NCBI GenBank assembly: GCA_019638115.1
Contig: JAHBUK010000003.1
Coordinates: 620,001 to 684,000 of the forward strand
Direction of reading: 5' to 3'
Length of the DNA stretch: 64,000 bases
Source: Flavobacteriales bacterium
Lineage (GTDB): Bacteria > Bacteroidota > Bacteroidia > Flavobacteriales_F > PHOS-HE28
Shown here: in pieces, positions 16,029-24,605 of the stretch
How the letters are laid out: the number at the start of each line of letters is the position of its first letter
Position numbering within the stretch: the stretch's first letter is position 1
Position numbers and translations under genes: made by a program
The notes under the pieces: model-generated
Database searches by the model: none
Told to the model about the DNA's origin: nothing
Seen by the model: only the letters and a program-made list of their open reading frames with translations

Positions 16029-17444
16029 TCAGAAGGCGTAGTTGATGATGATGTTCCCGTGGTGCAAGTCCACTTTGTTGAAGGTCTGTCTGGGAGTAAG
16101 GGCTTCCTCGTACAAAGGGAGCTTGATCAGGTAGATCACCTGCACGGCAAGTCCTTTCCATCCTCCCTTGAACTGGTATTGTGCGTTCACATCGAACTGG
16201 CGGTAAGCAGGAAACGTGTATTTGTTCAAGCGGAAATCCGAGGGGGGCGGTAGCCAGTAAAGTCCACCATCCAGTTGCACGCGCCATCCGGTCTTGGTGT
16301 GCAGGATCAGGTTCAACGTAGTTGCTTGCATGTCGCCGAAACCCTCGTTCCGCTCGCGGGGCAGAAAGGTGTACATCGGATCGCGGCCCCATTCGCGTGG
16401 CATCAGGTAGCGGCCGTGTGCGGTTATCCGTGTATAGTTTGCCTGCCAGCGGAAGCGGCCGTGGTTCATGCGGAACCGGGTGCTGAAATTCCAGGAGGCA
16501 TCGTCTTGGAAATAGGCCAGCGAATCGATCGCATTGCCACCGTTGTTCACCTTGTCCTGTCGGATGGCCATGGCGCTCCACATCCAGCGGTCGTCGCGAT
16601 TGCCACGCTCCACCTGAAGTTGGGCGGTGTTGAAGGTGTTCTCCACGAATACGTCCCACACCGTGGCGCGCCACTTGCCGATCACAGGCACCGAGGCGCT
16701 CCCCATGAAGATACCGGCCGTGTTCATGTTGCCCTTGTATTTGCTGGGCTTGCCTTGTGCATCAAGACCTATGGGGTAGAGCCCCACGCTTTGTCCTATG
16801 GTGTACCACTGTGCTGTGGAACGGGGTAATACACGGTAGAGGTAGCCACCTTCGAAACGGAGCCCTTTCTCTGTTTTGTGTGCCGCCCACAAACCTTCCA
16901 CCATGCCCGGATGCATACGGCCATCCTGCGGGTTTATGAAAGGTGTGTTGATGTCCTGTTTTCCCAATATGAACCGCGTCCTGCCAGCATTTCGCTCGTA
17001 GTTCAACTGAAAGGTCTGCAAGAAGGCCAGTTGATTATCGCGTCGCACATTGGTTACATCAAAGAGCCCCATTTCATACCGATTGGGAGCCCCACTAATG
17101 GAGTCGTTCATCCTCAGGTCGGCGCTCCATAGGTCGAAGGTGTACCCACCGCTCATGCGGAACTGGAAGTTGTGCCAGCGTTGCGATGCGAACCCGAGCG
17201 AACCGCCGAAAGCCTGTGCGTGGTAGTCGCTCAACTCGCCTTCGTTCAAGGTGCCCATCAGGTACATGCGGAAGCGGCCCTCCAGCGTGCCGTTCTTCAT
17301 CACGTCATGCAATGCCGACCCTTGGCGCAAGGTGTCGCTGCGCGGAATGTCCAGCTCGTCCTGCTGTGCTGATGCACTTAGCGTCATGACCAGAAAGGCC
17401 AGGCCCAACAGAGCCCTACGTACGATCGGCATCCCTTCCTTCAT
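16029..17444 (-). CDS. Outer-membrane porin, OprD-like beta-barrel
   Basis: Protein of about 471 residues: a signal peptide (MPIVRRALLGLAFLVMTLSASAQ) and then beta-barrel text with alternating aromatic residues, ending in a short strand (GNIIINYAF). ILGKQDINTPFINPQDGRM is typical of OprD-family channels. I chose the ATG at 17444 (MKEGMPIVRR); ATGs at 17450 and 17468 are possible. It lies between the DsrE-like and rhodanese genes, so it could admit thiosulfate or another sulfur compound to the periplasm. That substrate is an inference from position only. Confidence 0.75.
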   Translation of the reverse strand: MKEGMPIVRRALLGLAFLVMTLSASAQQDELDIPRSDTLRQGSALHDVMKNGTLEGRFRMYLMGTLNEGELSDYHAQAFGGSLGFASQRWHNFQFRMSGGYTFDLWSADLRMNDSISGAPNRYEMGLFDVTNVRRDNQLAFLQTFQLNYERNAGRTRFILGKQDINTPFINPQDGRMHPGMVEGLWAAHKTEKGLRFEGGYLYRVLPRSTAQWYTIGQSVGLYPIGLDAQGKPSKYKGNMNTAGIFMGSASVPVIGKWRATVWDVFVENTFNTAQLQVERGNRDDRWMWSAMAIRQDKVNNGGNAIDSLAYFQDDASWNFSTRFRMNHGRFRWQANYTRITAHGRYLMPREWGRDPMYTFLPRERNEGFGDMQATTLNLILHTKTGWRVQLDGGLYWLPPPSDFRLNKYTFPAYRQFDVNAQYQFKGGWKGLAVQVIYLIKLPLYEEALTPRQTFNKVDLHHGNIIINYAF

Positions 17445-17493
17445 GACCATCCTCTGCATCCAATGCACCGTTGCTTCTCCGCGTTGCGCTTCT

Positions 17494-17916
17494 TCAGAAG
17501 CCCGCTTTGACGTAGCTCCAGCCGTCCTCCTGCCGCTCCACGATGTGGATGATGCCCGCCTTCACGTAGGCGGCTTGAGGCACGATTAACGCACGGTCCA
17601 GCTTGCGCTCGGTGATGGTGTTCTCGCAGGCCAGGAACACGATCCCGCGCTCGCTGAAGTGCTTCACCTTGTCGGCCGCGATGCTGCGGTCGCTCATCAG
17701 CAGATCCATGCCCGGGCCGTGGCACACCACCTCCAACTGCATGGTGGGTGCGGCTTCCAGCATGTTGCGCAGCTGGCGCATCAGGCCTTTGTGCACCAGC
17801 GTGTCGCCGCTCACGAGCTGCATCACGATGCGGTGCTGGCGGACGGGCGCGTCCTGCGCTTGGCCCGTGGCGAAGAGGCCGAGAGCGAGGAGGGAGAGGA
17901 GGAGGAGCTTTTTCAT
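17494..17916 (-). CDS. Periplasmic DsrE-family protein
   Basis: Protein of 140 residues with a signal peptide (MKKLLLLSLLALGLFATGQAQ) followed by a DsrE/DsrF-like fold (HRIVMQLVSGD, LEVVCHGPGMDLL, IVFLACENT). Cys97 in FLACENT is at the position of the family's sulfur-binding Cys, and Cys65 is a second candidate. DsrE proteins carry sulfur as a persulfide. It follows soxB by 15 bp. Since no SoxYZ carrier is present, this exported DsrE protein could be the sulfur carrier for the SoxB-like enzyme. That is an inference, not something the sequence proves. Confidence 0.85.
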   Translation of the reverse strand: MKKLLLLSLLALGLFATGQAQDAPVRQHRIVMQLVSGDTLVHKGLMRQLRNMLEAAPTMQLEVVCHGPGMDLLMSDRSIAADKVKHFSERGIVFLACENTITERKLDRALIVPQAAYVKAGIIHIVERQEDGWSYVKAGF

Positions 17917-17931
17917 GGCTTCAAGTGTGGA

Positions 17932-19719
17932 TCAACGGAACTCGTAATCATACCCCTCCAACTGGCTGAGGATATCCTGCGGTGCATCCGTGGCGGTGAT
18001 GCGGCCTTCCACCTTCGGCGCCACCGGGCTGAACTTGCCGAAATAGTCGCGCAGGATGGTGTGCATGGTGACACCGGCCAGTCGTGGGTTGCGCACGTGC
18101 TCCAAGCGGCAAAGCACATGATCAGGGTCGCCTTCGCGTTCGCAAGCGGCAACCGTGTAGTACTTCTCAAGGTCGATGGGCTTGCCACCGATCTTGATCC
18201 AATTCACGCGTTTGCCCAGGTCGTTGTTCATGGTGAAGTTGGCCGTCATGCCCTTGAAGCGCACCACCCATCCGCCGAAGCGTTTGGCGGGGTCTTTCGC
18301 GAACACGTTGTGCAACTCCTTCTCCAGCCAATCCCACAACTGGCGTCCGGTGGCTTCGCCGTACTTGGCATCGCTGTCCACGGGGATCATGCTCCAGAGG
18401 TGGTCGTTGGTGATGGGCGTGGGGTTCGTGCCATCGGCCACGATCGGCGGGCAGAAGCGGAAGCCGTTGCTGATGGCCACGTCGGGCTTCAGCTTCCACA
18501 TGATGGCGTCCGTGATCAGGTTGTCCATGGGGTTCTCGATCACGTAGTAGCGCACCAGCGTGTTCTTCGTGCTACCCACCACCTTGCTCAGCTCCTCCTT
18601 GTAGGGTGCGCTCACCTGGTCCACCAAGGCCAGCATCTCCTGGTCGGCCGGGTATTTCTCGGGGTCCACGTCCAGCAGCTCGTAGTGGCTGTCCTTCACC
18701 ACACCATCCTCCACCACCACGTCCAGGCGTGCGAGGAATGAGCCGAACGCGCCGGGCTCCACCACCTTGCTGTACTTGGCCTCGATAGGCTTGCGCACGC
18801 GTTCGTGCGTATCGGCACCAAGGATCAGGTCCGCGCCTTCCACCTCGGGCTTGTTGGCCAGGTCCACCTGTTGCGCCAGGCCCATGTGCGTGACGAGGAA
18901 CACCATGGCGCACTGTTCGTAGTCGCGCAGGATGCGGATGTAGCGTGCCACGTTCTGCTCGGGCTTCGTGAAGTTGATACCGCAGCTGTACGCCGGCGAC
19001 TGGCGCTTGGGCGTGAGCGGATCGTTGTAGCCGATGAAGCCGATCTTCACACCGGCCACCACCTTGGTCCAATAAGGCGGGAAGATCATCTCGCCGGCCA
19101 TGTCGGCGGTGGGGTCCACCATGTCGCCGCAGTAGTCGGCCAGGGGCTCGTGCCACATGTTGGCGCAGATCTTCGCGCCCTTGTAGCCGCCGAGGTCCTT
19201 CAGCATGTTCTCCTTGCCGTACACCACCTCCCAGTTGCCGGGCAGCAGCAGGTCGTAGCCCACCCGGTTCATCAGCGGCACGATGGCGCGTCCCTCGCTC
19301 TTGGCCGCCACGCCACCACCCTGGAAGCAGTCGCCTCCGTCGATCACAATGGTGTTGGCCGGGTCCTCGTTGCGCAGGGTGTCGATCATGCTCTTCAGCA
19401 CACCGTAGCCGCCGCGCTTCTTGTACACGGGCTTGCCGTTCTCCAGGAAGAACTCGTCGTGCGTGTGCAACTGCGAGTGGATGTCGCTTGTGAAGAGGAT
19501 GGTGAACTTGCCGGCCTTGCCGCTTTGCACTGCGCGGCTGCCCACAAGCTCGTTGCGGCGTTGCGCATCACCCATGGCACCAAGCGCCACGGTGGGCCCG
19601 AGCGTCAACCCGGCGCCCAACGCACCCAGGGACTTCAACGCCTGCCTTCGGCTTACACCGGTTTCCTTTTCATCGTGTGCGCCACAGGTGCAGCCGGGTG
19701 GGTGGTGGATGTTGCTCAT
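17932..19719 (-). CDS. soxB: SoxB-like thiosulfohydrolase / 5'-nucleotidase-family protein
   Basis: Protein of 595 residues. A twin-arginine signal (SRRQALKSLGALGAGLTLG) predicts folded export to the periplasm. The metallophosphatase domain has SDIHSQLH (78-85), DGGD (127-130) and GNWE (161-164), then THMG and GADTHERVRKP. A 5'-nucleotidase-type C-terminal domain follows (NGFRFCPPI, GEATGRQLWDWLE). SoxB releases sulfate from thiosulfate bound to SoxYZ. SoxB proteins usually read GHWE where this has GNWE. No soxYZ or soxAX lies in the window. It is 25 bp after the tsdA-like gene and 15 bp before dsrE. A generic nucleotidase is the alternative, but the context argues for sulfur. Confidence 0.85.
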   Translation of the reverse strand: MSNIHHPPGCTCGAHDEKETGVSRRQALKSLGALGAGLTLGPTVALGAMGDAQRRNELVGSRAVQSGKAGKFTILFTSDIHSQLHTHDEFFLENGKPVYKKRGGYGVLKSMIDTLRNEDPANTIVIDGGDCFQGGGVAAKSEGRAIVPLMNRVGYDLLLPGNWEVVYGKENMLKDLGGYKGAKICANMWHEPLADYCGDMVDPTADMAGEMIFPPYWTKVVAGVKIGFIGYNDPLTPKRQSPAYSCGINFTKPEQNVARYIRILRDYEQCAMVFLVTHMGLAQQVDLANKPEVEGADLILGADTHERVRKPIEAKYSKVVEPGAFGSFLARLDVVVEDGVVKDSHYELLDVDPEKYPADQEMLALVDQVSAPYKEELSKVVGSTKNTLVRYYVIENPMDNLITDAIMWKLKPDVAISNGFRFCPPIVADGTNPTPITNDHLWSMIPVDSDAKYGEATGRQLWDWLEKELHNVFAKDPAKRFGGWVVRFKGMTANFTMNNDLGKRVNWIKIGGKPIDLEKYYTVAACEREGDPDHVLCRLEHVRNPRLAGVTMHTILRDYFGKFSPVAPKVEGRITATDAPQDILSQLEGYDYEFR

Positions 19720-19744
19720 CGTGTGCTGGTGTTGGTCGACCCCA

Positions 19745-20851
19745 CTATGGCGCGGCCGTGGTTTGCTTCTTCTTGAATGCTGCGATCGGTCCGAATGGTC
19801 CGTATTTGTGCTGGGTCTCTGGCAAGGTGTCTGCAAATGGGCCGAAGGGATGATCCACGGGCTTGGCCGCGATATCGGGCCAGTCGCCGGTGATGTCCTT
19901 GGAGGGACGCCGCTGCGAGTTCACGTAGGCCGCCACGTCCCAGGCCTCTTCATCGGTGAGCTGCGGATATTCCCACGTGACGCCCTGCGGCATGTTGGTC
20001 TTCACATAACCGGCGAAACGGCTCATGCGGAAGAGGCCCGCACCATCGTTGTAGCTGCCATCTCCCCACAGCGGAGGGAACTGGTGCGTGCGGCCATCGG
20101 CCTTCAGCTGGCCAAGACCATCGGCACCGTGACAGCTTTCGCACTTCGCGGTGTAGATCTCGGCGCCGTGTACGGGGTCGGCGGCACGGTCCATGAAGGC
20201 GAGCTCCACAATGCCGCTGCCCTTGGGCTTCGTGCCTTTCTCGATGCCGCTGCCCAGCCATTCCATGTAGGCGAGCATGGCGCGCATCTCACGCTCGGTG
20301 GTGTCCAGTGCGGTACCGTTCAGGCTGCGCTCCACACAATCGTTGATGCGTTTCGCCACGGTCTCGGTGGAGCCGCTACGGGCGCGGAACTTCGGGTAGG
20401 TGCTCCACACCGCGCCGTAGTTGTTGCCCCAAGGCTTCGTGCCGGCGTCCAGGTGGCAGTTCTGGCAATTGAGCGCGTTGGTGTTCCGCATCACCACACC
20501 GTTGGGGCCGAGGTAATGCGCGGTATTGGCGATCAGCTCACGGCCGTAGCGCACCAGGTCACGCTGCTCCTTGGGCAGGTACACCAGCCGTGTGGTATCC
20601 GCACCGGTCCAAAGGCTGTCTGCGCCGTAGGTGGCCACTTGTGGGGGCGGCGGTTCTAACCAGGTACTGGGGATGAAGAACTGCGCGAACACGACCAACA
20701 GGATGAGCCACACGATGCGCTTGGACCAACGCATACCGCCGCTTGCCGGAAGACCCGCCCGCGCGTTCAGCACGCGCACGGCGTCGTCCACCACGTACAT
20801 CACCACCAGCACCAGCAGGGTGGCGAGCAGGATGAGGATGGGGATGAGCAT
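19745..20851 (-). CDS. tsdA: Diheme cytochrome c, thiosulfate dehydrogenase (TsdA)-like
   Basis: Protein of 368 residues. Two N-terminal hydrophobic segments (1-22 and 44-62) suggest membrane anchoring, unlike soluble TsdA enzymes. Heme sites are CQNCH (129-133) and CESCH (237-241). LNCQNCHLDAGTKPWG and RINDCVERSLNG are strongly TsdA-like. Cys172 in INDC is at the place of the Cys that ligates heme 1 in TsdA. TsdA joins two thiosulfates to tetrathionate with release of electrons. The ATG at 20851 was chosen because upstream sequence is repeat array. soxB follows after 25 bp. Confidence 0.88.
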   Translation of the reverse strand: MLIPILILLATLLVLVVMYVVDDAVRVLNARAGLPASGGMRWSKRIVWLILLVVFAQFFIPSTWLEPPPPQVATYGADSLWTGADTTRLVYLPKEQRDLVRYGRELIANTAHYLGPNGVVMRNTNALNCQNCHLDAGTKPWGNNYGAVWSTYPKFRARSGSTETVAKRINDCVERSLNGTALDTTEREMRAMLAYMEWLGSGIEKGTKPKGSGIVELAFMDRAADPVHGAEIYTAKCESCHGADGLGQLKADGRTHQFPPLWGDGSYNDGAGLFRMSRFAGYVKTNMPQGVTWEYPQLTDEEAWDVAAYVNSQRRPSKDITGDWPDIAAKPVDHPFGPFADTLPETQHKYGPFGPIAAFKKKQTTAAP

Positions 20852-20852
20852 C

Positions 20853-20965
20853 GGAGGGAGGTGAAGGAGGTGAAGTAAGAGAGGGAGGAGAGGGAGGCGG
20901 GTCTCATCGAGGGTGCGATGGAAGGGCATTTCCCTCCCTTACTTCCCTCTCCTTCTTCACTTCCG
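20853..20965. repeat. Inverted G-rich heptad-like array between tsdA and yeeE
   Basis: The left arm (20853-20899) has units such as GGTGAAG and GAGGGAG. The right arm (20930-20965) is their reverse complement (CCCTCCC, TTACTTC, CCTCTCC). The arms could fold in the operon transcript. No gene is seen in this 124-bp gap. Confidence 0.7.
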
Positions 20966-20975
20966 TTTTAGGTAT

Positions 20976-21494
20976 TCAATGCGGCAGCTTCTCGCGGAAG
21001 ACACCGTACACATAGGTGCCCAGCCAGGCGCTGAGGAAGGTGACGATGATGACCGAATAGCCCGCACCGATCTGTGCGAACAGCGGACCCGGGCAGGCAC
21101 CGGTGATGGCCCAGCCCAATCCGAACAGCAGGCCACCGTAGATCTGCCCCTTGTTGAAGGTCTTGTCGGGGATCACCACGGTCTCGCCCTGGATGGTCTT
21201 GATGCCAAGGCGCTTGATGAGTTGCACGCTGATGAGGCCCACCATCACGGCGGTGCCGATCACCCCGTACATGTGGAAGCTCTCGAAGCGGAACATCTCC
21301 TGGATGCGGAACCAGCTGATGATCTCGGCCTTGAAGAACACGATGCCGAAGAGCACGCCCCAGGCACTGTACTTCAGGTTGTCCCACCAGGGGCGCTGCA
21401 CCTGGCTTTCGTTCACGCACATGGCGTCGAGCTCGCGGGTGGCGAGGTCGCTCTGGCCGTTGTCGACCGGCGGTTGTTGGATGAGCTTTTCCAT
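20976..21494 (-). CDS. YeeE/YedE-family transporter, second half-protein
   Basis: Protein of 172 residues with about four to five membrane segments. The family motif is GWAITGACPGPLFAQIG, whose Cys is the sulfur-relay residue in YeeE thiosulfate transporters. Together with the gene 5 bp upstream it makes up the content of one full-length YeeE (TsuA), as in two-gene pairs known from other bacteria. Thiosulfate or another reduced sulfur compound is the expected cargo, in agreement with the neighbouring TsdA and SoxB-like genes. The start MEKLIQQPP at 21494 excludes unlikely upstream sequence. Confidence 0.88.
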   Translation of the reverse strand: MEKLIQQPPVDNGQSDLATRELDAMCVNESQVQRPWWDNLKYSAWGVLFGIVFFKAEIISWFRIQEMFRFESFHMYGVIGTAVMVGLISVQLIKRLGIKTIQGETVVIPDKTFNKGQIYGGLLFGLGWAITGACPGPLFAQIGAGYSVIIVTFLSAWLGTYVYGVFREKLPH

Positions 21495-21499
21495 GGCGA

Positions 21500-22063
21500 T
21501 CAAAGGGTGAGCAGGAAGGGGAGGATGAACCACGTCATGATGATGCCGCCGACCATGAACATCACGGTGGCAACGAGGCTGGGCCACTGCAGGCTGCTGA
21601 GGCCCATGATGGCGTGGCCGCTGGTGCAGCCACCGGCCCAGCGCGTGCCGAAGCCCACGAGGAAGCCGCCGATCACGAAGAAGATCAGCCCGCGGATGGT
21701 GAAGAGCTGCTCCCAGCTGAAGATCTCTTCGGGAAGCAGGTGGCTCGTGTCGGTGATGCCTTTGCTGGCGAGATATTCCTGCGTGGGTTCAGCGAGCACG
21801 ATGGGGTTGGGATCGCTGAGGAAGGTGGCGGCCAGGAAGGCGCCCACCGCGATGCCGCCCACGAAGAAGAGGTTCCACGCCTCCTTCTTCCAGTCGTACT
21901 TGAAGAACTTCACATCGCCGGGAATGCAGGCGGCACAGAGGTGGCGCAGCGAACTGCTGATGCCGAAGGTCTTGTTGCCCACGAGCAGCAGGAAGGGCAC
22001 GGTGAGGCCGATGAGAATGCCGGCCGCGTACCAGGACCAGGGTTGTTTCAGGGTTTCGAGCAT
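21500..22063 (-). CDS. YeeE/YedE-family transporter, first half-protein
   Basis: Protein of 187 residues, hydrophobic, with the family signature GTRWAGGCTSGHAIMG, including the conserved relay Cys, and RHLCAACIPGD near residue 42. It probably acts as a pair with the gene 5 bp downstream in import of thiosulfate-like sulfur. The start MLETLKQPWSWY at 22063 was chosen because the in-frame upstream extension translates a heptad-repeat array. It follows the metallo-hydrolase gene after 99 bp that hold inverted repeats. Confidence 0.88.
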   Translation of the reverse strand: MLETLKQPWSWYAAGILIGLTVPFLLLVGNKTFGISSSLRHLCAACIPGDVKFFKYDWKKEAWNLFFVGGIAVGAFLAATFLSDPNPIVLAEPTQEYLASKGITDTSHLLPEEIFSWEQLFTIRGLIFFVIGGFLVGFGTRWAGGCTSGHAIMGLSSLQWPSLVATVMFMVGGIIMTWFILPFLLTL

Positions 22064-22075
22064 GGGGGTGATGTG

Positions 22076-22155
22076 TTGGTGAATGGTCAGTGGTGAATGG
22101 CGAATGGGAATGCCCGGAGAGACAACCCATTCACCATTGACCATTCGTCATTCGC
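22076..22155. repeat. Inverted heptad array (GGTGAAT / ATTCACC) between yeeE and the metallo-hydrolase gene
   Basis: The left arm has units TTGGTGAAT, GGTCAGT, GGTGAAT and GGCGAAT. The right arm has CCCATTC, ACCATTG, ACCATTC and GTCATTC. The two arms are reverse complements separated by about 15 bp, so a hairpin is expected in RNA. Confidence 0.85.
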
Positions 22156-22162
22156 TTGGGCT

Positions 22163-23578
22163 TTACTTCTTCAGCGTGCTCGGGCAGACATAGTCCGTCA
22201 CCTTCACGTCCGTGTTGTTCTTGATGGCGTTGAACCCACCGGCCACGTCCACGATGTTGTGCCAGCCGCGGGCCTTCAGCAGGCTTGCCGCGATCATGCT
22301 GCGGTAGCCGCCGGCGCAGTGGATGTAGTTGGTCTCCTCCTTGCTGAAGGCGGCCAGGTTCTGGTTGATGTACTGCAGGGAAGCGTGCCAGGCACCGTCC
22401 ACGTGTTCGGCCTCGTACTCGCCGTCCTTGCGCACGTCCACCACGCGGAGCTTGTTCTCCTTGAAGCGCTTGGCGAACTCCTCGGCGGAGATGCTCTCAA
22501 TGGTGTCCACCTCCTTGCCGCTGGCCTTCCATGCATCGATGCCGCCCTTCAGGAAGCCGAACACGTTGTCGTAGCCCACGCGGGCGAGGCGCGTCACCAC
22601 TTCATCCTCCATGCCTTCGTCGGTCACCAGCAGCAGCGGGTGTTTCACATCGGGGACCATGGCGCCCACCCAGGGAGCGAAGTCGCCCTTGATGCCGATG
22701 TTGATGCTGCGCGGTACGAAGCCGTCCTTGAAGGTCTGCGCACCGCGCGTATCCAGCACCAGGGCACCTTCGGTCTCGGCCACAAGCTCGAACTGGTCGG
22801 GGGTGAGGGCGCGCATGCCGCGCTCCTTCACGCTGTCCACGCTTTCGATCACGCCCTTGTTCATGGCCACGTTCTGCGGGAAGTATGCCGGGGGCGGCAG
22901 CAGGCCATCGGTCACTTCCTTGATGAACTGCTCCTTGCTCCCGGCCTTCAGCGCGTAGTTGGTCTTCTTCTGGTTGCCGAGGGTGTCCCAGGTCTCCTTG
23001 CTCATGTTCTTGCCGCAGGCGCTGCCAGCCCCGTGCGCGGGGTACACCAGCACGTCATCGGGCAGGGTCATGATCTTGCTGTGCAGGCTTTCGTAGAGGA
23101 AGCCGGCGAGGTCCTCCTGCGTGAGCGAGCCCATTTTCTGCGCCAGGTCCGGGCGGCCCACATCGCCGATGAACAGCGTGTCACCGGTGAAGATGGCGTG
23201 CGGCTTACCGTTCTCGTCCTTCAGCAGGTAGGTGGTGCTCTCCATGGTGTGGCCGGGCGTGTGCAGCACGGTGATGGTCACCTTGCCCACGTGCAGTACC
23301 TCACCGTCGGTGGCAATGTGCGCCTCGAACGTTGGATTGGCGTTGGGGCCGTACACGATGGGTGCACCCGTCTTGTTGCTGAGGTCCACGTGGCCGCTCA
23401 CGAAGTCGGCGTGGAAGTGGGTCTCAAGCACGTACTTGATGGTGGCACCGTTTTCCTGTGCACGCTCCAGGTAGGGCTGTGTTTCGCGCAGCGGATCGAT
23501 GATCACGGCCTCGCCGTTGCTCTCGATGTAGTAGGCGCCTTGTGCCAGGCAGCCGGTATAGATCTGTTCGATCTTCAT
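22163..23578 (-). CDS. Persulfide-dioxygenase-like metallo-hydrolase with two rhodanese domains
   Basis: Protein of 471 residues. The metallo-beta-lactamase domain (1-250) has THFHADFVSGH, TPGHTMES, TGDTLFIGDVGRPDL and YPAHGAGSACG, the pattern of ETHE1/persulfide dioxygenase-like proteins. Two rhodanese domains follow. The first (about 265-360) lacks a catalytic Cys in its loop (LLVTDEGMEDE). The second (about 370-460) is complete with HCAGGYRS. It is expected to oxidise or relay persulfide sulfur in the cytoplasm. The start MKIEQIYTGCLAQ at 23578 is standard for the family; upstream frame reads into repeats. Confidence 0.92.
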   Translation of the reverse strand: MKIEQIYTGCLAQGAYYIESNGEAVIIDPLRETQPYLERAQENGATIKYVLETHFHADFVSGHVDLSNKTGAPIVYGPNANPTFEAHIATDGEVLHVGKVTITVLHTPGHTMESTTYLLKDENGKPHAIFTGDTLFIGDVGRPDLAQKMGSLTQEDLAGFLYESLHSKIMTLPDDVLVYPAHGAGSACGKNMSKETWDTLGNQKKTNYALKAGSKEQFIKEVTDGLLPPPAYFPQNVAMNKGVIESVDSVKERGMRALTPDQFELVAETEGALVLDTRGAQTFKDGFVPRSINIGIKGDFAPWVGAMVPDVKHPLLLVTDEGMEDEVVTRLARVGYDNVFGFLKGGIDAWKASGKEVDTIESISAEEFAKRFKENKLRVVDVRKDGEYEAEHVDGAWHASLQYINQNLAAFSKEETNYIHCAGGYRSMIAASLLKARGWHNIVDVAGGFNAIKNNTDVKVTDYVCPSTLKK

Positions 23579-23582
23579 GGGT

Positions 23583-23783
23583 TGTGAGGTTGAGGAGTTG
23601 AGTGTTGAAGAGTTTGGGAGTTGCCACATTGCCGATCAAGGTGAATGGCGAATGGTCAATGGTGACTAGAGTGCGGATGTTTTTGTGAAAGAGATCGGAT
23701 CAACTGATGGACCACTGGTGTGCAGTTGAGGTGCATTTGCCCATTCGCTATTCACCAATTCCCATTCACCAATTGCATTCATG
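23583..23783. repeat. Heptad-like arrays between the metallo-hydrolase and TSUP genes
   Basis: From 23583 units such as GGTTGAG, GAGTTGA and TGTTGAAG occur, then GTGAATGG, CGAATGG and TCAATGG (23640-23662). From 23739 the inverse form CCCATTC, ACCAATT and CCCATTC runs to the stop codon of the TSUP gene. The 75 bp between the arms show nothing recognisable. Confidence 0.75.
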
Positions 23784-24591
23784 AAAGTTGCGATAGCTCC
23801 CTTCCAATGATGTACACGCCCATCACGAGCACGAACCATCCGAAAGCGGGTTTGAGTTTTTCGTTGGGGATGCGTTTGCTGAGCATGCTGCCGAGCAGGA
23901 TGCCGCCGATGGCCACTGCACTGAAGATACCCAGGAAGCCCCAGTCGATGAATTCATCGCCCTTGAGATCTCCTGTGAAACCGATCAGCGATTTGGCCGC
24001 TATGATGATCAGTGAAGTGCCTACGGCCTGTTTCATGGGCAGCTTGGCCAGCAGCACCAGGGCGGGGATGATGAGGAAGCCGCCGCCCGCGCCAACAAGA
24101 CCGGTTATGGTGCCCACCACGATACCTTCTCCCAAGATCAACGGGTAATTGAACTTCACCGCCTGCTCGGTGGGCTGATCGGGGCCCTTGGGCACCTTCG
24201 GCTTGCGGATCATGCTGTAGGCGGCCGCCACCATCAGCACGGCGAAGAAGATGAGCATACCCAAGGCCTTCGTCACCGGCGTATCGCCAACGGAGAAGAG
24301 CGGGTCGGGCAATGCGGGCACCAGCCAGGCACGCGTGGCGTACACGGCAAGAATGCTGGGTATGCCGAAGACGATCGCCGTGCGCCAGTGGATGTTGCCC
24401 AAGCGCATGTGGCTGCCGCTGCCGATCAAACTGGTGAGGCCCACGATGAACAGCGAGTAGGCCGTGGCCAGCACAGGGTCGATGTGGAACAAGTACACGA
24501 GGATGGGCACGGTGAGGATGCTGCCGCCCCCGCCGATGAGGCCGAGGGACAGACCCATGATGATGGCTCCGATGTAGCCGATGATCTCCAT
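23779..24591 (-). CDS. TauE/SafE (TSUP)-family sulfur-anion transporter
   Basis: Protein of 270 residues, hydrophobic, with the two family repeats: LGLIGGGGSILTVPILVYLF near the N-terminus and TGLVGAGGGFLIIPALVLL in the second half. The family exports sulfite, sulfoacetate and related anions. Here it directly follows arsR (14 bp) and precedes the persulfide-dioxygenase-like gene, so sulfite export is a sensible guess. The start MEIIGYIGAIIMG at 24591 is the first in-frame ATG after arsR. Confidence 0.92.
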   Translation of the reverse strand: MEIIGYIGAIIMGLSLGLIGGGGSILTVPILVYLFHIDPVLATAYSLFIVGLTSLIGSGSHMRLGNIHWRTAIVFGIPSILAVYATRAWLVPALPDPLFSVGDTPVTKALGMLIFFAVLMVAAAYSMIRKPKVPKGPDQPTEQAVKFNYPLILGEGIVVGTITGLVGAGGGFLIIPALVLLAKLPMKQAVGTSLIIIAAKSLIGFTGDLKGDEFIDWGFLGIFSAVAIGGILLGSMLSKRIPNEKLKPAFGWFVLVMGVYIIGRELSQLS

Positions 24592-24605
24592 TGGTAGGGT
24601 AAGGT

